The position numbers were made by a program, and so were the translations under genes. A stretch of DNA of 64,000 nucleotides from Papio anubis. Its lineage: Eukaryota; Chordata; Mammalia; Primates; Cercopithecidae. Under the pieces are notes generated by a model that saw nothing but the letters and a program-made list of their open reading frames with translations, searched no databases and was not told the DNA's origin. Below, in pieces: positions 46,336 through 58,200 of the stretch (within the stretch, counting starts at the first letter, position 1; each line of letters opens with the position of its first letter). The stretch spans positions 6,719,501-6,783,500 of the forward strand of contig NC_044977.1 of assembly GCF_008728515.1 (NCBI RefSeq). Reading direction: 5' to 3'.

Positions 46336-47237
46336 TAATGATTACTGGAATATATCCTCCCTAAAAGTATGAACTACAGCTGTCTTGTTTATTCATATAT
46401 TTCTATTGTGTTGAATAGACATTTGTAAATAAATGAATGAATAATATTTCTCAGTACATCTTGACTCCTCACTACCCTTTAAATTTCCCTTGTTGCCATT
46501 GTGTCAAGGCCTTGTACATTATGGCTTGCTTCATGAGCTTCCCAAGTTGATATATTTTTCTTAACAGAGATGCTTTTCTTTTTAATTCTGCTTCTGTATG
46601 CTTGTAACTTTAAGTATTTTCTATGCATCACTTACTTCCAAATTTTTAATTTCAACCTGGTCACTTCTCCATGCTCCAAACTTCAGGCCACATTTCATGC
46701 TTGATATCTCCACTTAGACGTTCCATAGCCATCTCAAGTTTACTATGGCCAAGTTAGCATACTTGACTGTACTCAGCCACCTCAGATATTTTTCATCTAG
46801 TCTTCCTTATGTTGGGGATCAAGCTTGAAATGTAGATGTCTCTTTTTGATGTCTTTATATCTGCATGTCCAAAATATCAGCAAGTCCCATTGGCTATTTG
46901 TCAATACAGATGCTTCTTGAATTATAATGAGGTTGTGTCTGTATAAACCCATCGTAAGTAAAAAATATGGCAAGTCAAAGTACATCTAATACTTCAAAAA
47001 TAAACATTTTAAAGCCAAAAATCCTCTATTAAGCCATCCTAAGTCAGGGAGTGTCTGTATATCTGGAATCTATGCATACTTTCTATTTTTACTATCATCA
47101 GCAGCCTTGATTTAGGCCACAATCCTCTTTCATCTTAATCACCATAATTTATCTCTAACTGATTCACTTCCCATTTATACTATTGCCTTCCTATACAACA
47201 TTTTCTACATAGTAGTCAGAATGTCTTTTTAACTATT
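46336..47237 (+). mobile_element. LINE2 relics, sense, split by a Tigger MITE
   Basis: A first LINE2 3' end at about 46336-46446 ends 'gtaaataaatgaatgaataa'. A second, upstream LINE2 segment follows: 'gatatctccacttagacgtt', 'ccatagccatctcaagttta' and 'atcagcaagtcccattggct'. After the MITE it continues at 47104-47237 with 'gccttgatttaggccacaat' and 'gtagtcagaatgtctttttaa'. The order of the second piece fits one element interrupted at 46906-47058. Confidence 0.6.
46907..47057. mobile_element. TcMar-Tigger MITE (MER44-type)
   Basis: A 151-bp element with inverted ends 'cagatgcttcttgaattata' and, at the right, 'cctaagtcagggagtgtctg' (reverse complement 'cagacactccctgacttagg'). The inner sequence 'aaacccatcgtaagtaaaaa' is the Tigger/MER44 type. 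It is flanked by TA on both sides (46905-46906 and 47058-47059), the mariner-superfamily target duplication. It inserted in the LINE2 relic and encodes nothing. Confidence 0.8.
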
Positions 47238-47600
47238 AACGCTGCACATTTAAGGTGCAAAATTTGGTGTTTTGACATGAAATCACCTGTGGAACTATAA
47301 CCACTATCAAGATAATAACTGTACCCGTCACCCCCAAAGTGTTCCCTTTGTAATCCCCCCTTCATGTTCCACACACTCTCCTTTCTACTCCATCCTCAGT
47401 TACCCACTTACCTGTTTTCTAAGGATTACAACCTAAATCATAAGTAGAATAATAAGTTGAATTAGAGAGCATGTACTCTTGTCTGCCTGACTCCACACAA
47501 CATAGTTATTTTGTGATTTCTGCATGATGTTGCATATGTCAATAGCTGGGAATGTTTCTAAAGAAACATTGATATTTCTTTTCTATTTAAAGATGTCTGT
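47238..47600 (-). mobile_element. L1M 3' end, reversed
   Basis: Reversed old-L1 3' end: 'gctgcacatttaaggtgcaa', 'accactatcaagataataac', 'tgtacccgtcacccccaaag', 'ctttgtaatcccccctt', 'gcatgtactcttgtctgcct', 'tttctgcatgatgttgcata'. Typical of L1MA-L1MC 3' regions. Confidence 0.75.
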
Positions 47601-47686
47601 TACTCTTACAGGTAGTGGATATTAGCCCTGTTTATAATTGTTAAATATATTTGAACACCCTTACAGCATTTACAAAACATCCATAT

Positions 47687-48147
47687 TGTAAATGGAATTT
47701 GTTTCCTATGCTTCTGTAGCACATGACCACAAATGCAGGCTTCCAGCAACACAAATGTACTCTGCTCCTGTTCTGGAGGCCCGGAATCTAAAATGAGTCT
47801 GCATGGCTGCATTCCTTCTGGAGGTTCTAGGATAAAATTCATTTCCTTGCCTTTTCTAGATTCCAGAGGTCCCTTGTATTCCTAGGCTCATGACTCCTTC
47901 CTCTATCTTCAAAGTCTGCACATGACATCTTCTGTCCTCTCTGAACGTTCTTTCCATCTTTCCATTCTTACATCTCTTTATCTCTCTCTCTCCCTCTCAT
48001 TCTCTCTTGCTCTCTCCCTTTCTCTCTCTCTCTCTCTCTCTGACACACAATTGTAAAGTCCCTTTTGACATATGAGATAACATATTCATAGATTCCGGGA
48101 ATTAGAATGTGAGTATCTTTTGAGGAGTCACATTATTCAGCCTACCA
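47687..48147 (-). mobile_element. MLT1-type MaLR LTR, reversed
   Basis: Reversed MLT1: 'cctatgcttctgtagcacat', 'tgctcctgttctggaggccc', 'gctgcattccttctggaggt', 'tttccttgccttttctagat', 'gactccttcctctatcttca', 'catattcatagattccggga', 'cattattcagcctacca'. CATAT occurs just outside the left end (47682-47686) and at 48146-48150, a possible target duplication if the LTR end has lost two bases. It contains a CT-rich expansion (47978-48041). Confidence 0.8.
47978..48041. repeat. (TC)n pyrimidine tract
   Basis: CT/CTCC-rich tract with nine to ten pure CT units at its right end, inside the reversed MLT1 LTR. Confidence 0.85.
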
Positions 48148-49640
48148 TATGAGCCCTTTAACTCTAAAGTAAAACTAAAATTCACCCTTCAAGGCTTCCT
48201 TACTGCTAGAGTGTAGGCATATATTCTAAGTTCCATCAATCAGAGTCATTTGTGCAAGATTACAGTTTGGAGATAGGAAAATGAGAAAGTAGAGGTGAAT
48301 TTATCTTTTGTTGTGTATGAGTGGATATGTTTCGAAATTCTCAGGGGTAGTAGTTGTGTAACTTCTGGATCCCAGTCCTGAATAATGTCAGTGGGCACTT
48401 TATTGTCTATAGAAATTGCATTGTTGTTGTCAAAAGATGGCAACATAAAATGTTTGTTAGAGGGAACCCAAATATTTTGTTTTGGCAATTTTTTCCTAAG
48501 GAGCTCTTTGGTCTATCCAGTTCTTCTTTTTTTGTTTTAAGTAGACACTTGTACTGATATGAAAATTGGTCCTTAAAGTGGTTTCTAATGAGAGATCCAA
48601 AAGAAAATGGGAATGTGTAAATGAATATGAGACCTGGATGGTCCAAGAGCCCTGAGGTGGTGGCTATAACTATACATTTAGACTTTAATCAGCCCGTGGA
48701 ATAAAGTGGCAGAACAATTAATTAAAGTGTTTCCTGGTTTCTCTGGAAAGAAATGTCCATGGAAGAAAATGCTTTGAGGACATTATGATTTGCATAAGGA
48801 ATATAAGACTTAAGGAGTTGTTTCTGAAGTTGTGTTAAAAATTGAGAATTATGAGCTCAATATCCAACATTTTAGTTGAAAGAACTCATGGAACAGAGAA
48901 TTTTTTTTTTTTTTTTTTAGTGTAAAAGAATCTGAACTAAAATTGATAACTGAGATGGTCAAAAGTCATGTTGAAAATTTTAATTTCAACATAATTGGGA
49001 TTCATAGTCTCAGCAAATCTCTTTTATGATAAAGAAGGCATTGATAGGCAAAGAGTGGGGCCCTCTGATTTGCAATAGGGCATATGGGAGTGTTCTTTCC
49101 ACTCCGTGTTCTCAGCCTTAAGCCTTCCTACTTCTCCTCCACCAACAAAAACAGCACCTCTTCCCCTGGCTGATGATGCTGATTTTCCTTTGCTTCATGA
49201 CCCTGTTATGACATCCTCTGATGCCATTAGTCTGCTGGGAAAGCTGCTTCTCACTTCCCACCCAACAACTCAACACCTTTATTAACCTTCATAGCTAGAA
49301 ATGATGGCCTCCCTAGCCCAGGAGGTCAATTATTAAGTTAAATACTGGAGAAAAAGACACACCTGGAATTTATATCAATCAAAAAATATATATAGCTATG
49401 AATGAACTCTGAAGCCTGGAAAAATAATAATTTCATTTTTATTCAGGCTAAATGAATCCAAATAGGTACATTTACCAAACACTCTAGAGCCAGGGTTTAA
49501 ATTTTATCAGGTGCGAATAGCTCTACTTTAATATTTCTTTATTTATTATTCAGAATTTTAAAATAAACATGGGCTCTGGTGGCCTATGAAAAACAACATT
49601 GATACACTAAAATTTCATAATATAATGTTGTTGAATAAAA
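48148..49640. other. Unassigned intergenic sequence
   Basis: No named repeat. A T run lies at 48901-48919. Frames of 67-80 codons near 48.25-48.65 kb occur on both strands and overlap, which argues against coding. Confidence 0.4.
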
Positions 49641-50054
49641 TCTACAGGAGGCCATTGGTTGAACTGAGCTTCTATACTAGGCCTCAGTGGACCAAGCCAG
49701 AATGGCGTTACTCATGCTGGGTTTCACATAATCTAACTGAACTTAAAAACAGGCCAATTTTTCAGAAAACAGAAGAGTTGCAGCAACCAATCAAAAGGGC
49801 CTCAGTCAACCCTGGTCAGCATGATAAGGAAGTCCCCTCTGCTTTAACCCATAAAAGCAAAGTAATGTGAAGTAACTTGATACTCACAAATCTGCTTCCT
49901 GTGCTAAGCTGTTTCCTTGTTCTTGCAAAAGTCACTTTACCAAAATTGACTATTCTGCCAGGCCCAGGAGAACCCCTGTCTATTTTGTAATGAATTGCTA
50001 ATAAAAGCTGATTTAATCTTTAAAAGTCATTTGTTAATTTGTTTTTCTTTTACA
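49641..50054 (+). mobile_element. ERV1-type LTR (family uncertain), solo
   Basis: LTR-like block of about 415 bp starting near 'acaggaggccattggttgaa' and ending 'tttgtttttcttttaca'. It contains a CCAAT box (accaatcaa, 49786-49794), a TATA-like 'cataaaag' (49850-49857) and AATAAA (50000-50005) in the right order. 'ttgttaatttgtttttcttt' is a typical LTR end of MER34-like ERV1 families. No retroviral genes on either side and no clear target duplication. Confidence 0.6.
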
Positions 50055-51957
50055 ACGTAGATGACAAATGCAAAGATTCAGGCAGCCAGAAATGTTGAAA
50101 TGAATTTATCTTGTGAAATGTACCCAACCACCCACTAACCCTAACTGTATTCCCATTGGGGACTCAGATAATCAAGATTCCTGAAAAACAAACTGTCTTC
50201 CTCATAGGCTAGAAACTCAAGCTTATACTTTGCCATTGTAAAGGGCTTTCAGTGTGCCAACAGGTGCGTTACTAGATTCATAAGGCTCAACGTTCTTTAT
50301 ATAGTTTCACAGTAGGTAGCAAGGTGTCAATGTTAATAGGTGCATACAATTTTTCTGCCATTTTTGTATCTGAAACTTTGACATCATTTATTTTATGTTA
50401 AATATCTTAAATGTTGGAATAGAGCTTCAGAAAAGAATATATGTATTTTCTGCCCTCTTATTCTGTATAATCAAAGACAGAAAATCCAAACAGACATTGT
50501 CATTAACCAAATCTAATATATTAGAAAGCAATCACAATATATCATAATAATGTGCATGTCTTTGCTCTTGTATTTCTTTGCCATCGTACAGCAAACAAAA
50601 TCTTCATCTAATTGTAATAACAACTCACACTAAGATATTATGTTTGTATTTAAATAATATGTATTATGAAATTTAGGGGGGAAGTAAAAAGTGAAATATA
50701 TAAAGACTTCTAAGATTTAAGTGCAGGTATAAAGTTGAAGAAGATAATATAAGGCAGGTATTTTGTATGTTGAGAATAAAAAGAATGTGCTTGAGGTTAC
50801 TTTATTTGGGGAAGAAATATCAGAAATAAAGAATGGGGAACTATGAAGAATGAAGGATGCATTTAAGGGAAAGTAATACACCGCTGGGGGGTAATGGGCT
50901 CACTGTCATTCAGACCTAAGGAGACTTGGCACAAACCTCAAAACTATCTGTACCAGCAACAGAAGATGAACCTGTAACTCCTGTCCCCTTTTATTCAGGG
51001 GGTGCTTGTGGAACATGATTTCCCTTGCATTTCCAGGTTTGCTCATGCAGGAAAGCCACACTGGTTTCCTTTGGAATCCCAAGATTACCATTTCCAAGAA
51101 ATCTTTTGGTCTCTGCTCTTACCTCGATTAAGACTCTTCCACATTCTGATTCTCACGACGACATGTTACAGAATGGTGGACTAGGAGAGAAAGACATTGA
51201 TTCAATCGCTTTACTCTAAGGAATGCTTTTAAATTTGTGCAATATTCACTCAGTTGATTTTCTTGAGTGAAAAATTAATCTAGATGCCATTAGCATAAAA
51301 TATACTTAGAAATGAATTTCAGTTTGAATATAAAACTGGTAATTAGAGAACTTTGCATATAAAAAAGAAAATTCTTCACCTGGAATAACCCAGTGCCTGC
51401 TGTTCATTTGCATATCCTCACTTTACAGATTCAGGCAGTTAGAATATGCTAATAGCTGCACCCATTTCATATCCTAATACAGGAAATCCAGTCGCTCAAT
51501 GATAGGCATAGATGTGAATTACAGAGAGTCTCTAAAATTGCTTGAAAATGAAAAAGTATTTCTTGCAGTTTTGCACAAGTTCTCAGGGAACCCTTTCAAG
51601 GGCTTCAGCAAGCAGTCTATCAGCTCCAGTTTTAAGCTGCAGAAATGAAATCTTTCTACCACAGGAATACATAATCTGAATTTTCATCACCTCTTTTTCT
51701 TACCATCTCTAATCCTCTCTTTTCAAAGAGTTGATCAATTTAGCTCTACCTTATAAAAAATCTACATATGACCTGTTTCAATACAGGAAAAAAATTCTGT
51801 TGGTGGCTAACGCAATGTTCTTGGTTCAAATTAAGCAGCAGCAATTTTAATTTAGCTAAATAACCTTACTTGACTTTCTGCAATTACACTGAATCTCTAT
51901 TTAATCTCACACATTAGAGTATCAAGCTTTACCCAAGACATGGTTCAAAATCAAGGT
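50055..51957. other. Unassigned intergenic sequence
   Basis: Mostly AT-rich. 50880-51220 is less AT-rich, with 60-64-codon frames on both strands that overlap one another; no domain seen. Confidence 0.4.
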
Positions 51958-52072
51958 CCTCAACACCTACACCCAAAGATGTAGATTTAATCACTCCAGG
52001 TGTGGCTTCTGTTTTTGTTTTTAACAATCACCTAAACGATTTCAATTCTGTGTTGGGAAATCCTACTTTAAA
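51958..52072. mobile_element. MER5-type hAT fragment
   Basis: 'cccaaagatgtagatttaat', 'ccaggtgtggcttctgtttt', 'ttaacaatcacctaaacgat' and 'ttgggaaatcctac' follow the order of MER5A ('...agatttctgattcagt...ggtgtggcctgagaatttgcatttctaacaag...caggtgatgctg...'). Diverged and incomplete. Confidence 0.5.
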
Positions 52073-54700
52073 AAAAAGACTTATACAGTACACACATCAA
52101 TAATATGCAAGAGTTATTAACAGCATACATCTATGTAAAAAATCTAAACCAAATAGTCTCACATATTCTAATGACTGCCTTCTCGCCAGTTCCCAAACAG
52201 ATATAGGCAGCATGAGAATATAATAACTGCCAGTTGTAAATTGGAACATTGTATCCTAACTACAAAGTGTTAGAGGAGAAACTGCCAAATGCTTAACCCC
52301 CTTTATGGTTATTTGGGGCATCATGAAATCAAAGCATGAAATTTCTCATTGGGTTAGAGGGGAATAATTTCAATCAGTTAAAATCAGTTTTATAAACCAC
52401 TTGGGGATAATATCCCAAAGTGTGAAAACTTAGTACATGTGTTAACATCATATAAAATTTCATATATAATTAACCCCAATTCCATTTTGGGTTTCATGCT
52501 TTATTTGGCTATTCATTGCTACCCATGTAGTTCTTGAACCTAGAAATGATTCAGTAAGTCTATAGTGGAATGAGTGTTGTTCATGAATAGATTTTTGGAA
52601 ACTACACATTTACTCCATTTACGCGGACCCAAATGGCATTTCTCTTTACTTTCTTATTTTGTATGTCACATAGCCATTTGTATTAGAAGCCAATTTGATG
52701 GGCCTGGTGGTAATGTTTCAAACTGGAGATCCCTACTCAGTGGGATAGTTTTAACACCTCGTTGCTTGAATGATATTTTGGAAAACATCCCAGTTGTACC
52801 TCGAAAACAGGCGGGACTGGGAAAAGATACGCCTGTCAACAGGGCCCTATGACTTCTCCAGTTTCTGTCAAGTAGTCCAGCGATGCATCTACCTTCCCTT
52901 CTTAGTTATTCACTGTACAAACATCAGGCTGCTGGCTGACGAACTGCTTGCTGGCAGTAGGGCAGCAGTCCAGACAGAACACACATATCTCACCTGCCTA
53001 CGGGAAGGAAAAACTGCAACTATTCCATGTAAGTGGAATAATTAGTGACCATCACTTGAAAGGGTCAAACTTAGTACAAATGAAAGTAGAATGAGCATCC
53101 CATTGTTTCTGAATCCACAATTTAAAGTCAAATTCACAGTTTAAAGAATGTCTCACCTCTGTCTGATTGAAGTTGGTTCGATGACTGAGAACATCAACTT
53201 GGCACATTATGACCAGCATGCCAAATACGCAGAAATCACTACTGGACTGAGCAACATATTTGTGATTGATAAACGGGGTACGTTTCACTCTTCAGCCTTT
53301 CAGTATCAGTTCAAGTAAATTCTCATGGGAGAGTAAACTTCTCAAGTAAAGGGTATTTCATTCTTTAGTTCCTCAGTGTATTCATATTAGTTTAAGAAAA
53401 ACACATTTGTTATTGTTTTCATTGTAATTCTTTATTAACAAATAAATAAAAAGTATATTGTACATTAAGAACCTGAAAAATAATTAGAAGTGCCAACTGG
53501 AAGACTCTACTTTTTAGTTTTCTTTTTTAAATGTCTGTTGTTTCAACACACTTGATATCTGGTCTACTCTTTTTATTCCTTGTTTCCCATTCATTATAGA
53601 TTTACTTTATTAGGTATGTTGCATGAGAATGAAACTAAATTAAAAATTAGAAAAAAATTACATATCAACTTTTTATTGATTTTTGCCTTCTTAATAATGC
53701 AATATTTAATATAACACAGGATTCACTTTTGAGAAAACTGATTCAGAAAACACATTTCTTAGTATCAAATCAGTTTCTGAACATACACTGAAAAATATCG
53801 AAAATTATTATACAAATTGAAGCAATACAATTGTTTTCAAAAGTGATATTAAAAATTCTTCACTTTGTCACAGTTAAACTATCCAGCTGTTCTTTTCTTT
53901 TAAATTTATAGTTAAAATTATTGAAAGCAATTGTAATAATATTGATTAGCCATAAGGCATATCTGGTTAAAGTTTTCAGTAACTTCTAGACGAATGGCCA
54001 AAACTTGCAAAATTATTGTTCATTTCTTATTCGAATTAATTGAAAGATTTGCCCTGAAATATTCCAACATAATAAGTTGGAATAAAGTGGAAAGGGAAAT
54101 AGATTTTTTCAAAGAACACTTGTATTTAAATTGATACTAAGAAATAATATCATTTTACCAGTTAACACTTTCATAATGCTGAGATATAAAAGAAGCTTGT
54201 TATCTATAAGCAGGCAGATGTTCCTGAATTAATTCATGTACATCACTGGGAATTTGGTCTTTAGGTAAAATAAAATTTATCATACTAGTTATAAGGCAGA
54301 AATATTAAAAAGAAATCCTATGTGATTTTTTGGACTCATAAGAGAAGAGCTGGAACAGGGAGAAATAATTCTCTTAATTAAGCATTCTTGTTGATGAGTT
54401 ATTTTATTTTATTAAATGTGTCAATCTTTCTCATTTTCAACACTATTTTAATAAATTACTTTTAAGTAAAAATATTAGTACTTGGAATATAAATAAAATA
54501 TGTTTAGGAAAATCGATATATATTGAAAAACTTATCAGATGCTATACTAGAACTACAGTTAGAGACTATTCTATGAACTAATTCTAAATTGCTCAGCAGT
54601 ATACTAGAATCAACATAATATGCCATGCCCGATATATTTATAATCTAGTTGAAGAGATGGTATGAGAAAATTGAAAAGATATTACAATTGTGCATTTCAG
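52073..54700. other. Unassigned sequence with a candidate exon
   Basis: Mostly AT-rich and apparently single-copy. 52570-53290 is markedly less AT-rich than its neighbours and contains an acceptor-like and a donor-like site (listed separately). 53300-54700 shows no named element. Confidence 0.4.
52671..53029 (+). other. Candidate non-coding exon (acceptor and donor consensus)
   Basis: The left edge follows a pyrimidine-rich tract ending 'tgtcacatag' (52661-52670). The right edge is followed by 'gtaagt' (53030-53035), the strongest donor hexamer. The interval of about 359 bases is richer in GC than its flanks. Two frames overlap it in different phases without a shared reading frame, so a coding exon is unlikely; a lncRNA exon is possible. 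Such pairs also arise by chance at this spacing. Confidence 0.15.
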
Positions 54701-55010
54701 TAACCTCAGTTTGCTATAAGTGTATACTAGTATACTCTATGATACCACTCAATATTTCTGTACTATGCTACTCAGTGAAGGGTAAGACTTCTAAGTAAAA
54801 GACTAATTAGTAAAATGTAAGAGTGCTAAGTAATGTCTTCAGGAGGAGATGAACTCTGCAGGATGGTTAGATTTTAAATAAAGAGAAGTAAGAGCATCTC
54901 GGAGATAAGGGAACTGCATAGGTCAGAGTGCAAGTATGTGGAAAAACCCGAACATGAATACAGAGTAAGGAAACTGATGTAAATGCAGGTACTTAACTTG
55001 TTTCCTTAAC
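54701..55010 (-). mobile_element. Possible LINE2 fragment, reversed
   Basis: 'gcatctcggagataagggaa', 'ctgcataggtcagagtgcaa' and 'gtatgtggaaaaa' loosely follow the reversed LINE2 segment around 'agcattccaggcagagggaacagcaagtgcaaaggcc'. Weak. Confidence 0.3.
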
Positions 55011-56160
55011 CCAAGGCTTCTTTTAGGTTTCAAATATGAAATTATCTGGGAAGAAATAATACATATAGATCCTAAGAATGGAGAAGGCAAATAAAGGGGT
55101 TTTGTTGTTGTTGTTTGTTTGTGTGAAGTTCTTTTCACACAAAGAATTTCAGAAGTGAGAGGTCACCATTTTTTTCACTTCATTCACTAAAATTTGCCAA
55201 GAAAGTGCCTTGAGATGTTTCCAGATTTGCTAGAAGAATTCCCATCATTATTTTGAACAAACACTAATAATCTGAAATTCCTTTCGATTTTATTTTCTGA
55301 ACTTTTAATGTTCCCATATCTATCCAGGGTCAGAATTAAAAGACAAAAATGTGACAACTAAAAAGAGTGTCCTCTTTTTCCATTTTCAAATCTATTTTTG
55401 TCCAATCAACTCTTTCCTTAGGCTGCTAAATTTAAAGATTTTTCTATATCCATATATTAATATTAGAAATGAAATAAAATATTCTCTTCTAATTTTATGT
55501 AGACATTTTTCTTCCTCTTATTGCTTTATGTCCATTTATTTCTGGTTTCTTTTCCTAATTTTAGAGTATTAATTTATGATGCTGAGAGTTCATAAATGTA
55601 GAGAAATAAAAAGTAGGAGAGTATGAAATGAAGGGGAAAAATTTACAAATTTGGCTATCGTGTTTTCTCCTTGCCATTCATTTTATTAAAAAGCCAGGAT
55701 CATTTACCATAGCTGACCAGGTAAATCTTGAACACAATAATGAAAACTGGAGGAATTTCAGAAATAGTTAAGAACAAAACAAGAGAAAACCAAAGAGATG
55801 TGAGAAATATAAACAGAAATATTTAGTTAAAATCACATTTTATGTTCTTCCAATGCCTAAGCTAAACACATCATATTAATTCTGTATTTTGTTCAGATAC
55901 ATACCATTCTTTAAAATTGTACCAAACAAAACTGATGAAATATCCCTTAGTAAAGTATCTTATTTACCAAGATACTTCCTCTGCTACACAAAAGAAAAAG
56001 AAAAAAAAATTCCTCAAATATCTAGAACTGAAACAAATAAAAGAGATTTCCTGGTCAAACTTGAATTACAGATTTAAAAAATGAAGCTTAGAATATTTAT
56101 AAATTTTCCAGGAAAGCTCAGGTAAAAAAAATTGAAATAACCTTAAACTATATCCTACAT
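55011..56160. other. Unassigned AT-rich intergenic sequence
   Basis: Nothing recognised apart from short A and T runs. Confidence 0.4.
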
Positions 56161-56250
56161 ATCTGTATCTAATCTATCTATATATCTAATCTATATCTAT
56201 ATCCATATGTATAGATCTATTTATCTATCATGTATCTACTCTATTTTTCC
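56161..56250. repeat. (TATC)n degenerate microsatellite
   Basis: ATCT/TATC repeats with interruptions, about 90 bases. Confidence 0.8.
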
Positions 56251-56331
56251 GTTCTTGTGATCTTTCTGATATATACTAACTTGCCTCATACCAAGCAATG
56301 TAATTAAATTATATAAACATTAATATCACAC

Positions 56332-56460
56332 ACACAAGAAAGAAGAAAAAGGAGGAGGAGAAGGAAGAAGAGAAGTAGGGGAAGGGAAAAAAAGAGAAAT
56401 AAGAAAGAAAATATTTAAAAAGAAGCGAAAAGTGAAAGAAATGAAGGGAAGAAAGTGATA
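56332..56460. repeat. Polypurine (GA-rich) tract
   Basis: About 120 bases almost wholly A and G (GAAGAAAAAGGAGGAGGAG and similar), with only a few pyrimidines around 'agaaaatatttaaaaagaag'. Confidence 0.85.
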
Positions 56461-56479
56461 AGAACTTATTTTAAGTACT

Positions 56480-57720
56480 CAAGGAACATGTGGGAGATAG
56501 TCTATTATATTTGCAGAGTGTAAGGAGCTTTATGAAATCTGTTGCCCACTGAAAATTTTAAAAATAGGATGGTATTGAGGGCCAGTTCTTCATTGTATTT
56601 CTACACATCTTGTGACTACTTTTGCCTTACAATATCTTTTTGAGGATATCTACATAGTATTCGTCAGGTTTGTCCTGTATAACTCATGGGTCCTGGGCAG
56701 GGTCAGAGTTGGAAGGAAGAAACCAAGGCAAACCTTAGCATGTTCCTTTGGAGTGACATAAAAAATAAAGTCCTTTGTCTCTGACTCAGACATTTTATGT
56801 TCTCTGCCAGCATCAACGGCACTGTAGCAGGGTTACATGTTAACTTACAAGCACCATAAAGTCTCAGAACTGTCTTAATTTCTAACTGAGGGCTACCTCT
56901 TTTTAGGGGAAGTGTCTATGAGGGTCTTATGAAGACGCAGGGTATGTAATATACCCCTATATATTAAATAAGTTATCATTGTCTTTATAGTGAAGGAAAT
57001 TGTAATTAATTTAATCTATTCTCTGGTACCATGTGGCTAAATAGCTTTATTACCTTATCTGATGTGTGATGTGATAGACAGTGATTTCTTGCTAAAAAAT
57101 ATGGCATATCCGTAATGAGCACATCATGATCTTTGCCAGGATAATGGTCAAGCTTGATTTTTCATGTTCCTGGGGTTGGGGGCACAGCTTCAGCTTCCAA
57201 GCCTGTCAATCTGTGCCCATTCATTAGCACCAAAATTGTTCTAGGATCTAGAATCCAGTTGAGAGTAATGGGTAGCTGGCTTGATTGAACCTGTTATCAT
57301 GCCTGTACCTGCTTTTTACAGCAAGGCATCAGATGTTAGAATATTATTTGTCAAGCACACAGTGAGATAAAGAATCTGGAGATGCTATTTTTCGATGTCA
57401 CAAAAATTAGAAAAGATATGCTGGAAAGATAATAGAGTGTACAGCTGGGTCAATCTTGCAGGCCAAAATGGAATGTCAAAGTGTCAGTTGTGGTAATTAT
57501 AAGATACATTGTGATTAAATGGACTTCCATCTGGAGCACTGGCAGAAGAATTATGCCTTGAGAAATTATGCCTTGAGAGATATAACTCAAAGGGCTGGTG
57601 GCAGTTGGTACTGAGTAACTCCTGAACACATCCATTTGACTATATAGCAGAATTCAGACTGACAGTCACTGACCAAGTTTGACACACTGCTGAGGGACTG
57701 CTATGATAGGCATAACTTAA
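56480..57720. other. Unassigned block, possible old retroviral internal relic
   Basis: A 1.2-kb block of more even composition, with phrases such as 'ccaggataatggtcaagctt', 'gcaaggcatcagatgttaga' and 'gacttccatctggagcactg' that seem familiar from an interspersed repeat (MaLR- or ERVL-internal type), but I cannot name it. It holds a perfect 15-bp tandem duplication at 57549-57578. No complete frame. Confidence 0.25.
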
Positions 57721-58069
57721 TTCATTGTCAAAAACAAAAGCTCCCTCCAGGCAATGTTAATAACTAAGAGTATAAGACTTAGAATATGCATTTTTATTTG
57801 CTATTTAACTTATTCCTAAACAAATTGTCTTTTTACTCTCTCAATTAGAGCATCACTGTTTTTTCAAAAAACAGGAATTGCATTTATCTAAATGAACTCG
57901 AACAATTGAAGCAGTTCTGCTGTAAAATATTCATATTTCTTGTATCAAAATGACATTGATGTGATCTTCAGGTATTCCTGTTTCCTCTAACAACTTAACA
58001 TACATCTTCATAAAATCTGTAACTACAATTTGTGGCAATTCTCAAAAATTTTTAAATATCACTTTGGTT
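57721..58069. other. Unassigned AT-rich sequence
   Basis: No repeat recognised; apparently single-copy. Confidence 0.35.
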
Positions 58070-58200
58070 GGTCAATAATATGTGCTAGGCTCATTCCAGT
58101 TCCAAAATATTATTGGAGGTGATAGAAATGAAATTAATTGTATAAATGCTGAGGTTAAAATGCTTACAGACTAGCTGGGAATACACAGCATATGTCTTTG
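58070..58200 (-). mobile_element. Possible LINE2 3'-end fragment, reversed
   Basis: 'aataatatgtgctaggctca', 'ttggaggtgatagaaatgaa' and 'gcttacagactagctgggaa' follow the reversed LINE2 end ('tgtgctaggcactg...ggtgctgg...agcttacagtctagtggg'). Confidence 0.4.
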
